DNA of 64,000 nt, taken from NCBI RefSeq assembly GCF_032193765.1, contig NZ_JAVBIJ010000001.1:310001-374000 (forward strand). Direction: 5' to 3'. The notes below the pieces were generated by a model. It was not told the DNA's origin and ran no database searches. It was given only the letters and a program-made list of their open reading frames with translations. Origin of the DNA: Rhodoferax potami (GTDB taxonomy: Bacteria > Pseudomonadota > Gammaproteobacteria > Burkholderiales > Burkholderiaceae_C). Shown here piece after piece: positions 8,104-16,515 of this stretch (the stretch's first letter is position 1; every line of letters starts with the position of its first letter). Position numbers and translations under genes: made by a program.

Positions 8104-8760
8104 TCAGTAGCTGCTGGGTTCCTGGGCCGGCTTTTGCACGAACGGGGGCTGCCGGCCTACGGTTTCTTCCAGTAAGACCAACTCCGAGTCACGGTGATTG
8201 ATAACGGGTGCTGGCCGCAACACCGGTTGGCTGCTGTCGTAACTGATGTACATCGGCATGTCGTGGTAGGTCGTGGTCAAGCTCCGCGCGAGGCCGGGGT
8301 TTGCGAGCGGCTTGATATCTGCAGTCCCGTAGCACAGGCAGAAATAGAGTTGAGTCTCCTGCGCTTCCATGTAGCAGGCGGTACCCCGGATACCGACGGT
8401 TGCGGCCCGAGTCTCGATGCGTTTCGGACTGGGGCCAAACACCGCAAGTGCTTTGCCGCTGATCAGCCGCAGCACACTCACCACCTCGTCCTGGGCGAAT
8501 TGCAGGCTGCTCTTTTCACGGAGCAGGTAAGCGTTGTCGCCCATCACAAACACCGTTTCGCTCAGGGCACCGGTGCTGATGGTGTCCCCGGGCAAGATCG
8601 CTTGTTCGATACGGGCCACGCCTCCGTTGAGAAACACCTCGCCCTTGATGCGGCGTATGCCGCTTTGCAAGGGGCGTTGGCCCATGGCCAGCGCATCCAC
8701 CAAGCCGCCCAAGCTACTGATCGCCACACTGTTTGCGATGAATTGACGCCGATTGCTCAT
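8104..8760 (-). CDS. FecR-domain protein with twin-arginine-like signal
   Basis: 218 residues from the ATG at 8760. The start MSNRRQFIANSVAISSLGG looks like a twin-arginine export signal. A FecR-type domain follows (VFLNGGVARIEQAILPGDTISTGALSETVFVMGDNAYLLREKSSLQF, then VLRLISGKALAVFG). The later TRAATVGIRGTACYMEAQ segment is typical of FecR-domain proteins that are not sigma regulators. No fecI-type sigma gene or TonB receptor is nearby, so iron signalling is unlikely. It diverges from urtA across a 259-bp gap; a link with urea uptake is only positional. Confidence 0.7.
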   Translation of the reverse strand: MSNRRQFIANSVAISSLGGLVDALAMGQRPLQSGIRRIKGEVFLNGGVARIEQAILPGDTISTGALSETVFVMGDNAYLLREKSSLQFAQDEVVSVLRLISGKALAVFGPSPKRIETRAATVGIRGTACYMEAQETQLYFCLCYGTADIKPLANPGLARSLTTTYHDMPMYISYDSSQPVLRPAPVINHRDSELVLLEETVGRQPPFVQKPAQEPSSY

Positions 8761-9019
8761 AAGCTGAATGTTGAAAAGTGGAAGAAGAGCGCCCCGTGGA
8801 TATCCGGTTGATGGCCCAGGGACGACAAAAGATAGCGCCATTCGGCAGGGGCGTCTAGTGCCCTCTCGGGCTGACTGCAGTGCGCGGGCTGTACGCCACT
8901 AGGCGTATTTCCGGTTCGGACGGGCAAACCTACAGTCACTCCATCGCATCACACAACCTCTTCTGAGTTTGTTCCGCGAGAAGTGAGATGGATTTGTTTA
9001 ACCCCCCGGAGAAGCCCAC

Positions 9020-10282
9020 ATGCAACGTCGTTTTACTTTGAAGGCACTCACCGCTGCCGTCGCCCTTACCACCTTGTCGGCAGTGCCCGCCATGGCTGCA
9101 GACACGATAAAGGTCGGTATCCTGCACAGCCTGTCCGGCACCATGGCCATCTCGGAAACCGTGTTGAAAGACACCGTGCTGATGGCGATTGACGAGATCA
9201 ACGCCAAGGGCGGCGTGCTCGGAAAAAAGCTGGAGCCTGTCATCGTCGACCCCGCGTCCAACTGGCCCCTGTTTGCTGAAAAGACCAAGCAGCTGCTTAC
9301 CCAAGACAAAGTCTCGGTCATCTTTGGTTGCTGGACTTCCGTGTCACGCAAGTCGGTGCTGCCTGTGGTGGAAGAGTTGAACGGCCTGTTGTTCTACCCT
9401 GTTCAATACGAAGGTGAAGAGCTGTCCAAAAACGTGTTCTACACCGGTGCTGCGCCTAACCAGCAAGCCATTCCCGCAGTCGACTACCTGATGAGCAAAG
9501 AAGGTGGCGGCGCCAAGCGCTGGGTGCTGTTGGGTACCGACTATGTGTACCCCCGCACGACCAACAAGATCCTGCGCGCCTACCTGAAGTCCAAGGGCGT
9601 GAAAGAGTCTGACATCGACGAAAAATACACCCCGTTTGGCCACAGCGATTACCAGACCATCGTGGCTGACATTAAGAAATTCAGCGCTGGTGGCAAGACC
9701 GCGGTGGTGTCCACCATCAACGGCGACTCCAACGTGCCTTTCTACAAAGAACTGGGCAACGCCGGCCTGAAAGCCAAAGACGTGCCCGTGGTGGCCTTCT
9801 CGGTGGGCGAAGAAGAGTTGCGCGGTGTAGACACCAAGCCTTTGGTCGGTCACTTGGCGGCATGGAATTACTTCCAATCCATCAAGAACCCTGCCAACAC
9901 CGAGTTCATCAAAAAGTGGTCTGACTACGCCAAGGCCAAGGGTATTGCCGGTCACAAGGACAAGCCTTTGACCAACGACCCGATGGAAGCCACTTACATC
10001 GGTATCAACATGTGGAAACAAGCCGTCGAGAAGGCCAAGTCCACCGACACCGACAAAGTGATCGCCGCCATGGCCGGCCAGACCTTCAAGGCACCCAGCG
10101 GCATCGTGTCCAAGATGGATGAGAAAAACCACCACTTGCACAAGAGCGTGTTCATCGGCGAGATCAAGGCCGACGGCCAGTTCAACGTGGTCTGGAAAAC
10201 TCCGGGCCCTGTGAAAGCCAAGCCATGGTCTCCGTACATCGAAGGCAACGACAAGAAGCCTGATGAGCCCGCAAAGAAATAA
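9020..10282 (+). CDS. urtA: Urea ABC transporter, substrate-binding protein UrtA
   Basis: 420 residues with a signal peptide ending near AMAADTIK. The body matches the UrtA/FmdD branch of periplasmic leucine-type binding proteins: VGILHSLSGTMAISE, NAKGGVLGKKLEPVIVDPASNWP, VIFGCWTSVSRKSVLPVVEE, LLFYPVQYEGEE and LLGTDYVYPRTTN. It captures urea (or short amides in relatives) and hands it to UrtBC. GGAG lies about eight bases before the ATG. A hairpin with a T-rich tail separates it from urtB, which would favour excess binding protein. It is the first gene of urtABCDE. Confidence 0.95.
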   Translation: MQRRFTLKALTAAVALTTLSAVPAMAADTIKVGILHSLSGTMAISETVLKDTVLMAIDEINAKGGVLGKKLEPVIVDPASNWPLFAEKTKQLLTQDKVSVIFGCWTSVSRKSVLPVVEELNGLLFYPVQYEGEELSKNVFYTGAAPNQQAIPAVDYLMSKEGGGAKRWVLLGTDYVYPRTTNKILRAYLKSKGVKESDIDEKYTPFGHSDYQTIVADIKKFSAGGKTAVVSTINGDSNVPFYKELGNAGLKAKDVPVVAFSVGEEELRGVDTKPLVGHLAAWNYFQSIKNPANTEFIKKWSDYAKAKGIAGHKDKPLTNDPMEATYIGINMWKQAVEKAKSTDTDKVIAAMAGQTFKAPSGIVSKMDEKNHHLHKSVFIGEIKADGQFNVVWKTPGPVKAKPWSPYIEGNDKKPDEPAKK

Positions 10283-10315
10283 GGCGTCGGCAGGGAGAGG
10301 CTAGCGTTTAGCCAG

Positions 10316-10357
10316 AGCCGCCACAGCCTTGAAAAGGGCGTGGCGGCTTGTTGTTTT
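10316..10357 (+). terminator. Intercistronic hairpin with T-rich tail between urtA and urtB
   Basis: AGCCGCCAC (10316-10324) and GTGGCGGCT (10340-10348) form a perfect nine-base stem followed by TGTTGTTTTT. It looks like a partial terminator that lets urtA be made in excess over urtBCDE while still allowing read-through. Confidence 0.65.
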
Positions 10358-10377
10358 TACCCCGGAGAGATTGGCGT

Positions 10378-11958
10378 ATGCCAAAAAAATTACTTCAGTT
10401 GCTCACAATTGCTATGCTTTTGATAGCTACTCGCGCAAGCGCTCTGAGCGCTGACGAGGCAAAAGCTATTGCAATTGGTGAGAGCGATGCGCGTGTGGCG
10501 GCATTGCAGAAGGCGGTGGAGAGCGCTGATGCGCGCACCGTGCGCTTTATCCAGGCGCTGTCCGATGATGCCGTCAAGCTCGTGGGCGAGGTTCCGGTGA
10601 TGGTGATCGATGGCAAAGGCCTCGACCCGGTCACGCTGGCCGAGGTCACCGTGCCGGACACGGCGGAAGACGTGATGAACAACAACCGCATGCGCGGCGA
10701 GCTCGACACCGCGCTGGCCGCGGTCAAGCTCTTGTCGCCAGAGGTGGCGATACGTCGTGCCGCCATTCAAACACTGGGTGGCCAGGTCGATACCGGCAAG
10801 CTGCCTTTGCTGGAGAAGGCGCTCGCCACCGAGACAGAACCCGCTTTGAAAGAGGCCCTGCAGCAACTGCGCGCTGCCGCGCTGCTGGGCAGTGACAACC
10901 CTACCGAGCGTTTGGCCGCTGCCACTGAACTCGGCACCAGCGCCCAAGCCGCTACCAAAACACTGCTCGTAGAGCGCCTGCAGGCGGAGACAGATGGTGC
11001 CGTCAAAGCCGCACTGCAAAAAGGCTTGGGTGCCGTGGAGGCGCGTCTGGCTTGGGGCGACCGCCTGGGCGCCATTTTTAGCGGCGTGAGCTTGGGCTCC
11101 ATCTTGCTGCTGGTGGCTCTGGGGCTGGCGATTACCTACGGCTTGATGGGCGTGATCAACATGGCCCACGGCGAGCTGATGATGATTGGCGCCTACGCCA
11201 CTTATGTGGTGCAGGTGCTGTTCCAAAAATACCTGCCCGGCGCATTCGACTGGTACTTGCTGGCGGCGGTACCGGTGGCGTTCATGGCATCGGCGCTGGT
11301 GGGCGCGGCCCTGGAGCGCAGCGTGATCCGTTTTCTCTATGGCCGCCCGCTCGAAACCTTGCTCGCTACCTGGGGTATCAGCCTGATGCTGATGCAGCTG
11401 GTGCGCACCCTCTTTGGTGCGCAAAACGTGGGTGTGGAAAACCCGAGCTGGATGAGCGGCGGTGTGCAACTGCTGGGCAACCTCTCGCTGCCCTACAACC
11501 GCTTGGTGATTGTGGGCTTCGCAGTGGCTGTACTGGCTGGCGTGTGGTTTTTGATTGAAAAAACACGACTCGGCCTGTTTGTCCGCGGTGTGACTCAGAA
11601 CCGCCCGATTGCCAGTTGCATGGGCGTGAACACGGCCCGCATTGACACCTATGCCTTTGCACTGGGCTCCGGTATTGCCGGGCTGGCAGGCTGCGCGCTC
11701 AGCCAGGTGGGCAACGTCGGGCCGGACTTGGGCCAAGGCTACATCGTGGACTCGTTCATGGTGGTGGTGCTCGGTGGCGTGGGCCAACTGGCGGGCACGG
11801 TTTACGCCGCCATGGGCCTGGGTGTTTTGAACAAATTCCTGGAAGGCTGGACGGGCGCCGTGCTGGCCAAGATTGCGGTACTGGTCTTCATCATCATCTT
11901 TATCCAGAAGCGTCCGCAAGGCATTTTTGCCATGAAGGGCCGGAGCGCAGAAGCATGA
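10378..11958 (+). CDS. urtB: Urea ABC transporter permease UrtB
   Basis: 526 residues from the ATG at 10378, preceded by GGAGAG. The N-terminal ~220 residues form a secreted helical extension behind a signal peptide (LLTIAMLLIATRASALS), a feature common to proteobacterial UrtB, followed by a LivH-type permease of about eight helices (SLGSILLLVALGLAITYGLMGVINMAHGELMM; VVLGGVGQLAGTVYAAMGLG). It forms the membrane channel with UrtC. The signal peptide region is encoded by a copy of the dispersed 49-bp repeat (10411-10460). Confidence 0.95.
   Translation: MPKKLLQLLTIAMLLIATRASALSADEAKAIAIGESDARVAALQKAVESADARTVRFIQALSDDAVKLVGEVPVMVIDGKGLDPVTLAEVTVPDTAEDVMNNNRMRGELDTALAAVKLLSPEVAIRRAAIQTLGGQVDTGKLPLLEKALATETEPALKEALQQLRAAALLGSDNPTERLAAATELGTSAQAATKTLLVERLQAETDGAVKAALQKGLGAVEARLAWGDRLGAIFSGVSLGSILLLVALGLAITYGLMGVINMAHGELMMIGAYATYVVQVLFQKYLPGAFDWYLLAAVPVAFMASALVGAALERSVIRFLYGRPLETLLATWGISLMLMQLVRTLFGAQNVGVENPSWMSGGVQLLGNLSLPYNRLVIVGFAVAVLAGVWFLIEKTRLGLFVRGVTQNRPIASCMGVNTARIDTYAFALGSGIAGLAGCALSQVGNVGPDLGQGYIVDSFMVVVLGGVGQLAGTVYAAMGLGVLNKFLEGWTGAVLAKIAVLVFIIIFIQKRPQGIFAMKGRSAEA
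10411..10460 (-). repeat. Dispersed repeat copy inside urtB signal peptide region
   Basis: A 50-base variant of the family, read in the urtB direction as GCTAT..TTTTGATAGCT, CTCGCGCA, GCGCT and terminal GAGGC. Relative to the + strand it is inverted compared with the copies at 5927, 41052, 60420 and 62672. It encodes about residues 12-27 of UrtB, including the signal-peptide hydrophobic core. This copy is more diverged than most and contains a one-base length difference. Confidence 0.5.
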
Positions 11959-13058
11959 GCAACATCACCTTACCTACTCCCCAACCCCTGTTGTCCCGCA
12001 CCGGCTGGGTCGCGTGGCTGGCCGCGCTGATCGTGTTGTGCGCCTTGGTGCCGGTTTTGAACCTGATGGTGCCGGAGGGCAGTGTGCTACACCTGAGCGA
12101 CTTTGCGGTGGCACTCACGGCCAAGATCATGTGCTACTCGATTTGTGCCCTCGCGATGGGCTTGATCTGGGGTTACACAGGGATCTTGAGCCTCGGCCAC
12201 GGCCTGTTCTTTGCACTCGGTGGCTATGCCATGGGCATGTACCTGATGCGCCAGATCGGGCTGGACGGCAACTACAAAAGCAACCTGCCGGACTTCATGG
12301 TGTTCCTGGACTGGAAAGAGCTGCCATGGCACTGGGCACTGTCCGGCAGCTTCGGTGCCACGCTGTTTTTGGTGGTTGCCGTGCCGGGGCTGGTGGCCTT
12401 TGTGTTTGGTTACTTTGCTTTCCGCTCGCGCATCAAGGGGGTGTATTTCTCCATCATCACCCAGGCTATGACGTTTGCGGCCATGTTGCTGTTCTTTCGC
12501 AATGAAACCGGCTTCGGTGGCAACAACGGCTTCACCGATTTCAAGCGGATTCTGGACATTCCGATTGCGACCTCCAGCATGCGCATGACCCTGTTTGTGA
12601 TGACGGCTGTCACCTTGCTGCTGTTTTTCTTGATGGCCCGCTGGCTGGTGGGCAGCAAGTTCGGGCGGGTGCTGCAGGCGGTGCGGGATGCGGAGAGCCG
12701 TGTCATGTTCAGCGGCTACTCCACCTTGGGCTACAAGCTCACCATCTGGACCATCTCGGCCATGATGTGCGGCGTGGCCGGCGCGCTCTATGTGCCGCAG
12801 GTCGGCATCATCAACCCGAGTGAGATGAGCCCGGCCAACTCAATTGAGATTGCTATCTGGGCCGCGGTGGGTGGGCGGGCGACGCTGATCGGGCCGATTG
12901 TCGGCGCCTTTATCGTCAACGGCGCCAAGAGCTGGCTCACTGTGACCTACCCCGAGTTTTGGCTGTACTTTCTGGGGGCGCTATTCATCGGTGTCACCCT
13001 GTTCCTGCCCGATGGCGTGGTGGGCTTGATCAAGAAACTGAAGGGAGGGAAGGCATGA
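11955..13058 (+). CDS. urtC: Urea ABC transporter permease UrtC
   Basis: 367 residues. A LivM-type permease with about nine hydrophobic helices, including SICALAMGLIWGYTGILSLGHGLFFALGGYAMGMYLM, and the EAA-like cytoplasmic loop LQAVRDAESRVMFSGYSTLGYKL. The segment IEIAIWAAVGGRATLIGPIVGAF is typical of UrtC. The start overlaps the urtB stop by four bases (ATGA) and its own stop overlaps urtD the same way, so translation of the three is coupled. It pairs with UrtB as the inner-membrane heterodimer for urea uptake. Confidence 0.95.
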   Translation: MSNITLPTPQPLLSRTGWVAWLAALIVLCALVPVLNLMVPEGSVLHLSDFAVALTAKIMCYSICALAMGLIWGYTGILSLGHGLFFALGGYAMGMYLMRQIGLDGNYKSNLPDFMVFLDWKELPWHWALSGSFGATLFLVVAVPGLVAFVFGYFAFRSRIKGVYFSIITQAMTFAAMLLFFRNETGFGGNNGFTDFKRILDIPIATSSMRMTLFVMTAVTLLLFFLMARWLVGSKFGRVLQAVRDAESRVMFSGYSTLGYKLTIWTISAMMCGVAGALYVPQVGIINPSEMSPANSIEIAIWAAVGGRATLIGPIVGAFIVNGAKSWLTVTYPEFWLYFLGALFIGVTLFLPDGVVGLIKKLKGGKA

Positions 13059-13936
13059 CTCCCGATCTGTTGGAACAAGGCGCACGCCGGGTCGAAGCGC
13101 GCCTGGCCGCACTGGCCGGGCAAACTGCCCAGACAGAGTCCGGCGGCCGTACCGCTGGTTTCGGCCGCCTCGCCAGCCAAGGCGAGGTAGATGTGACCCA
13201 CGGGCGCATCCTCTATCTGGAGGATGTGAACGTGAGTTTTGATGGCTTCAAGGCGATCAACGGCTTGAGTTTGGACATTGCGCCCGGAGAGCTGCGTTGC
13301 ATCATCGGCCCCAACGGCGCGGGCAAGACCACGATGATGGACATCATCACCGGCAAAACCCGGCCCGACAGCGGCACTGTGTTTTTTGGCAGCACCATCG
13401 ATTTGTTGCGCTACAAAGAATCAGAGATCGCACAGTTGGGCATTGGGCGCAAGTTCCAGAAGCCGACGGTGTTTGAGCAACTCACGGTGTTCGAGAACCT
13501 GGAGCTGGCCTTGAAGACGGATAAGGGCGTCAAAGCCTCCATGTTTTTCAAGCTGGACTCTGCCCAGCGGGACCGGCTGGCAGAGATCCTGCACACCATC
13601 CACTTGGCTGACAGTGTGGGGCGGCAGGCCGGCAATCTGAGCCACGGCCAGAAGCAATGGCTGGAGATCGGCATGTTGCTGATGCAAGATCCCAAGTTGC
13701 TGCTGCTGGATGAACCAGTGGCCGGCATGACCGACGAGGAAACCGAGCGCACCGCCGAGCTGTTTTTGACCCTCAAGGGCAAGCACTCGTTGATGGTGGT
13801 GGAGCACGACATGAGCTTTATCCGCACCATCAGCGACATCGTCACTGTGCTGTGTGACGGCTCGGTGTTGGCCCAGGGCACGCTGGATCAGGTGCAGGCC
13901 GATGAGCGTGTGATTGAAGTTTATTTGGGCAGATGA
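13055..13936 (+). CDS. urtD: Urea ABC transporter ATP-binding protein UrtD
   Basis: 293 residues from the ATG at 13055, which overlaps the urtC stop and follows the strong ribosome site AAGGGAGGGAAGG. After a ~45-residue leader comes a LivG-type ATPase: Walker A GPNGAGKTT, signature LSHGQKQWLEIG (the LSHG form is characteristic of UrtD), Walker B LLLLDEPVAGMTDEE and switch His in VVEHDMSF. It energises urea import with UrtE. A 132-base spacer with strong hairpins separates it from urtE. Confidence 0.95.
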   Translation: MTPDLLEQGARRVEARLAALAGQTAQTESGGRTAGFGRLASQGEVDVTHGRILYLEDVNVSFDGFKAINGLSLDIAPGELRCIIGPNGAGKTTMMDIITGKTRPDSGTVFFGSTIDLLRYKESEIAQLGIGRKFQKPTVFEQLTVFENLELALKTDKGVKASMFFKLDSAQRDRLAEILHTIHLADSVGRQAGNLSHGQKQWLEIGMLLMQDPKLLLLDEPVAGMTDEETERTAELFLTLKGKHSLMVVEHDMSFIRTISDIVTVLCDGSVLAQGTLDQVQADERVIEVYLGR

Positions 13937-14060
13937 AAGCCCCCACGCTCCACCGTTGCACGGGTCGCTGCCCCCCAAGGGGGCTAATTTTTCCCTTCGG
14001 GGCTGACCGCCAAGCGGCTCAGAGCATTGGGGCGGCCCTGCGAAAAATTGCACAGGTAAG
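13937..14060. repeat. Hairpin-rich spacer between urtD and urtE, candidate dispersed intergenic element
   Basis: The spacer contains GCCCCC/GGGGGC (13970-13984) with a three-base loop followed by TAATTTTT, then CCC-TTCG-GGG. A spacer this long is unusual inside an otherwise overlapping operon. I recall GC-rich elements of this look between genes in Comamonadaceae, but there is no second copy in this window to prove it is a repeat. In effect it could act as an intercistronic attenuator. Confidence 0.4.
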
Positions 14061-14068
14061 AGAACACT

Positions 14069-14761
14069 ATGCTTGAAGTAAAAAACATCAACCAGTACTA
14101 CGGCGGCTCCCACATCCTGCGGGACGTCAGTCTGGAGGCCGAGGTGGGCAAGGTCAAGGTCATTTTGGGCCGCAACGGTGTGGGCAAAACGACGCTGCTC
14201 AAATCGTTGATGGGGCTGGTGCCCATCAAGTCCGGCAGCATCTCGATGGATGGCAAAGAAATCCATAAGCTCACGCCTTACGAGCGCGCCCGCTTGGGAC
14301 TGGGGTTTGTGCCTCAGGGCCGCGAGATTTTTGCGCGCCTTACCGTCGAAGAAAACTTGCGTATGGGCTTGGCCTACAAGCCTGCGGGCACACCGATTCC
14401 GGCGGAGCTGTTTGAGTTGTTTCCGGTGTTGCAGCAGATGTTGCACCGCCGGGGGGGCGACTTGTCGGGCGGGCAGCAGCAGCAATTGGCGATTGCGCGC
14501 GCGTTGGCCGCCGGCCCCAAGGTGCTGATTCTGGATGAGCCCACCGAAGGCATTCAGCCCAGCATCATCAAAGACATCGGCCGGGTCATCCGTATGCTGG
14601 CTGACCGGGGCGACATGGCCATTCTGTTGGTGGAGCAGTACTACGACTTTGCCCAGGAGCTGGCGGATAACTACATCGTGATGGAGCGCGGCGCGGTGCT
14701 GGCACGAGGCATGGGCCAGAACATGGAAGTTGACGGCGTGCGCGGCCTCGTGGCGATTTAA
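14069..14761 (+). CDS. urtE: Urea ABC transporter ATP-binding protein UrtE
   Basis: 230 residues, a LivF-type ATPase: MLEVKNINQYYGGSHILRDVSL, Walker A GRNGVGKTT, the conserved GLGFVPQGREIFARLTVEENL stretch, signature LSGGQQQQLAIARAL and Walker B VLILDEPTEGIQPSII, with switch loop LLVEQYYDFA. The last element has Gln where many ABC ATPases have His, which is normal for UrtE/LivF proteins. Last gene of the urea importer operon; its stop codon overlaps the convergent receiver-TPR gene by four bases. Confidence 0.95.
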   Translation: MLEVKNINQYYGGSHILRDVSLEAEVGKVKVILGRNGVGKTTLLKSLMGLVPIKSGSISMDGKEIHKLTPYERARLGLGFVPQGREIFARLTVEENLRMGLAYKPAGTPIPAELFELFPVLQQMLHRRGGDLSGGQQQQLAIARALAAGPKVLILDEPTEGIQPSIIKDIGRVIRMLADRGDMAILLVEQYYDFAQELADNYIVMERGAVLARGMGQNMEVDGVRGLVAI

Positions 14762-16473
14762 ATGCCGGGTACCAACAGGTCCGGTGCCGCCGCTTCGGCG
14801 GGGGGCATGGGCTCTGCGGATTTCATGTAGGCCGGCGCCACACGTTTGCCAGTGCGCAACACCAAGCCACCCGCTTGGCGCTTTTGCTCGCCGGGGGAGC
14901 CCCGGTTCACAATCGAGCCGCACCGGGCCTTGAGCTGTTGCACCATGTCCATCAGCTCGGTTGCCGAGTTAACTTTGGCGCTGTGTTTTTGCAGTAGCTG
15001 ATAGGCGTTGTCGATCAGGCGGGGGTTCAAGGTATCCCGGCCATGCAAGATCAGGTTTTTGACAGCATGGGTCGGGTCCCCCTTCAGGCTCAGGGCCATA
15101 GCCGTCTCGGCGTATTCGAGGACCTGGGCTTGTGCCGCACGCAAGCGGTCGGCGTAAGGCGGGTAGGCTGACGCGCTGGCGGCCAGCAATTCGGTGAGCG
15201 AGCGGTTGCTGCAAAACCGCCGCCCAATCACATCAATTGTCTCTTCCAGCTCGTTGAGCTGAACCGCCTTGTGCGAGAGCTGGGCCATCAGGGCAATCAG
15301 GTTCCCTGCCGACTCGAAATCGAAAGAGGTTTCCCGCACGGTGCCCGTCATTGCGCGCACGGTGTCGACCGCCTTGGCGAACTGGTGCTGCTGGATCAGA
15401 TTCAGTGCGGCCACCACATCGGCCAAACGTTGCAAACGCGGGTTGCCATCATCGCGGTCGAGCAAGCGCAGCAGGTCGTCATGGCAGCGTTGCAAACCTT
15501 TGCGGTCACCCGTCGTAAGCCGGGTGAAGGCCAGCATGACCAAGGTTTGCGCATCGAACATTTTGGAGTCCAGCCCGAGGCGAACCGTCTTGTCCAGCAA
15601 ACCCTCTGCAGCCACGGTGTCGCCGCTGTAGTAGGTCATCATGGCCAGGTTTTGTACTCGGCTGATCGAGGCCGGCGTCAAGGAGGCCGCCATCTTGTAG
15701 GTCTCCAGCGCTTTGTCGAACCGCCCCAGCTCAAACTGGGCGCGGCCCATCACGTCGTAGGCATCTGCGTAGTTCGCATCTTCGCCCAGCAACTTTTCCA
15801 AGGCGGTGGTGGCCTGGTTGATTTGACCAGCGTCCAGCTGGGCACGGGCAACCCCCAGCTTGGCCCAAGGCAAGGTCTTGGCGGTGACCACGGCCTTGTA
15901 GAGGGTTTGCGCTTCTTGCGGGCGGGACAAGCGCAGCAGCAATTCGGCGCCCACCCGGGCGGCATAGAGCCAGAAAGGTGCGCGTGTTTCAAATCGCTCT
16001 AGGCACAGGGCGGCGGCTTCTTCAAAGCGCTCTTCTTCTACTGCGGTGAAGATCTCTTGCAAGGCCGCCTTGCGCGTTCGGGCCGCAGCCAGCCTTTCAC
16101 TCAGGTGGGTGGCTTTGTGCGGCTTCAGCATGTAGCCATCCAGGGCGGACTCTGCCGCTTCCGCCACTTTGGAGTACGTGGCCTCTGCGGTGATCATGAT
16201 GAACACCGTGGAAAAAGGCAGCAGCTGGTTGCGCCGCAAGTCGTCCAGCAGGTCCTGGCCTGACATGGCATCGGTCGGGAAGTGCTGCTCGCACAGCACG
16301 AAATCAAAGGTCCGGAACTCCAGCTGCCGCCGCGCATCGACCGCGCGCGCAGCCTGGGACACGGATGCGACCCCAAAGTCGCGCAGCTGTGAAACCAGTA
16401 TGGAGCGTGAAGTGGGGTTCCCGTCAACGACTAGTGCGTTGCAGGTGGAGAGGTCATAGTCAATCGCGGCCAT
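14758..16473 (-). CDS. Receiver-TPR protein with Glu at the phospho-acceptor position
   Basis: 571 residues from the ATG at 16473 (an in-frame upstream start at 16482 is possible). Residues ~11-130 are a CheY-like receiver: acidic D17 in LVVDGNP, T95 in MITAEA and K117 in MLKPHK are kept, but the acceptor site reads VLCEQHFP with Glu62 where Asp is expected. Residues ~200-380 are TPR-like helical repeats (ANYADAYDVMGRAQFELGRF; LETYKMAASLTPASISRVQN). There is no output DNA-binding or enzymatic domain, so a protein-protein scaffold is the likely role. It follows ureD by 42 bases and converges with urtE. Confidence 0.8.
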   Translation of the reverse strand: MAAIDYDLSTCNALVVDGNPTSRSILVSQLRDFGVASVSQAARAVDARRQLEFRTFDFVLCEQHFPTDAMSGQDLLDDLRRNQLLPFSTVFIMITAEATYSKVAEAAESALDGYMLKPHKATHLSERLAAARTRKAALQEIFTAVEEERFEEAAALCLERFETRAPFWLYAARVGAELLLRLSRPQEAQTLYKAVVTAKTLPWAKLGVARAQLDAGQINQATTALEKLLGEDANYADAYDVMGRAQFELGRFDKALETYKMAASLTPASISRVQNLAMMTYYSGDTVAAEGLLDKTVRLGLDSKMFDAQTLVMLAFTRLTTGDRKGLQRCHDDLLRLLDRDDGNPRLQRLADVVAALNLIQQHQFAKAVDTVRAMTGTVRETSFDFESAGNLIALMAQLSHKAVQLNELEETIDVIGRRFCSNRSLTELLAASASAYPPYADRLRAAQAQVLEYAETAMALSLKGDPTHAVKNLILHGRDTLNPRLIDNAYQLLQKHSAKVNSATELMDMVQQLKARCGSIVNRGSPGEQKRQAGGLVLRTGKRVAPAYMKSAEPMPPAEAAAPDLLVPGI

Positions 16474-16515
16474 TGCACACATTATGGTGGGGCTAACCGC
16501 GATTGACCAGAAAAC

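Noticed and set aside
8842..9019. Possible guanidine or urea riboswitch upstream of urtA
   Set aside because: The 5' region lacks the conserved ykkC core elements and I could not draw a convincing fold; only a ribosome site is clear.
10390..11919. Long minus-strand open frame opposite urtB
   Set aside because: Same antisense composition bias; urtB on the + strand is unambiguous.
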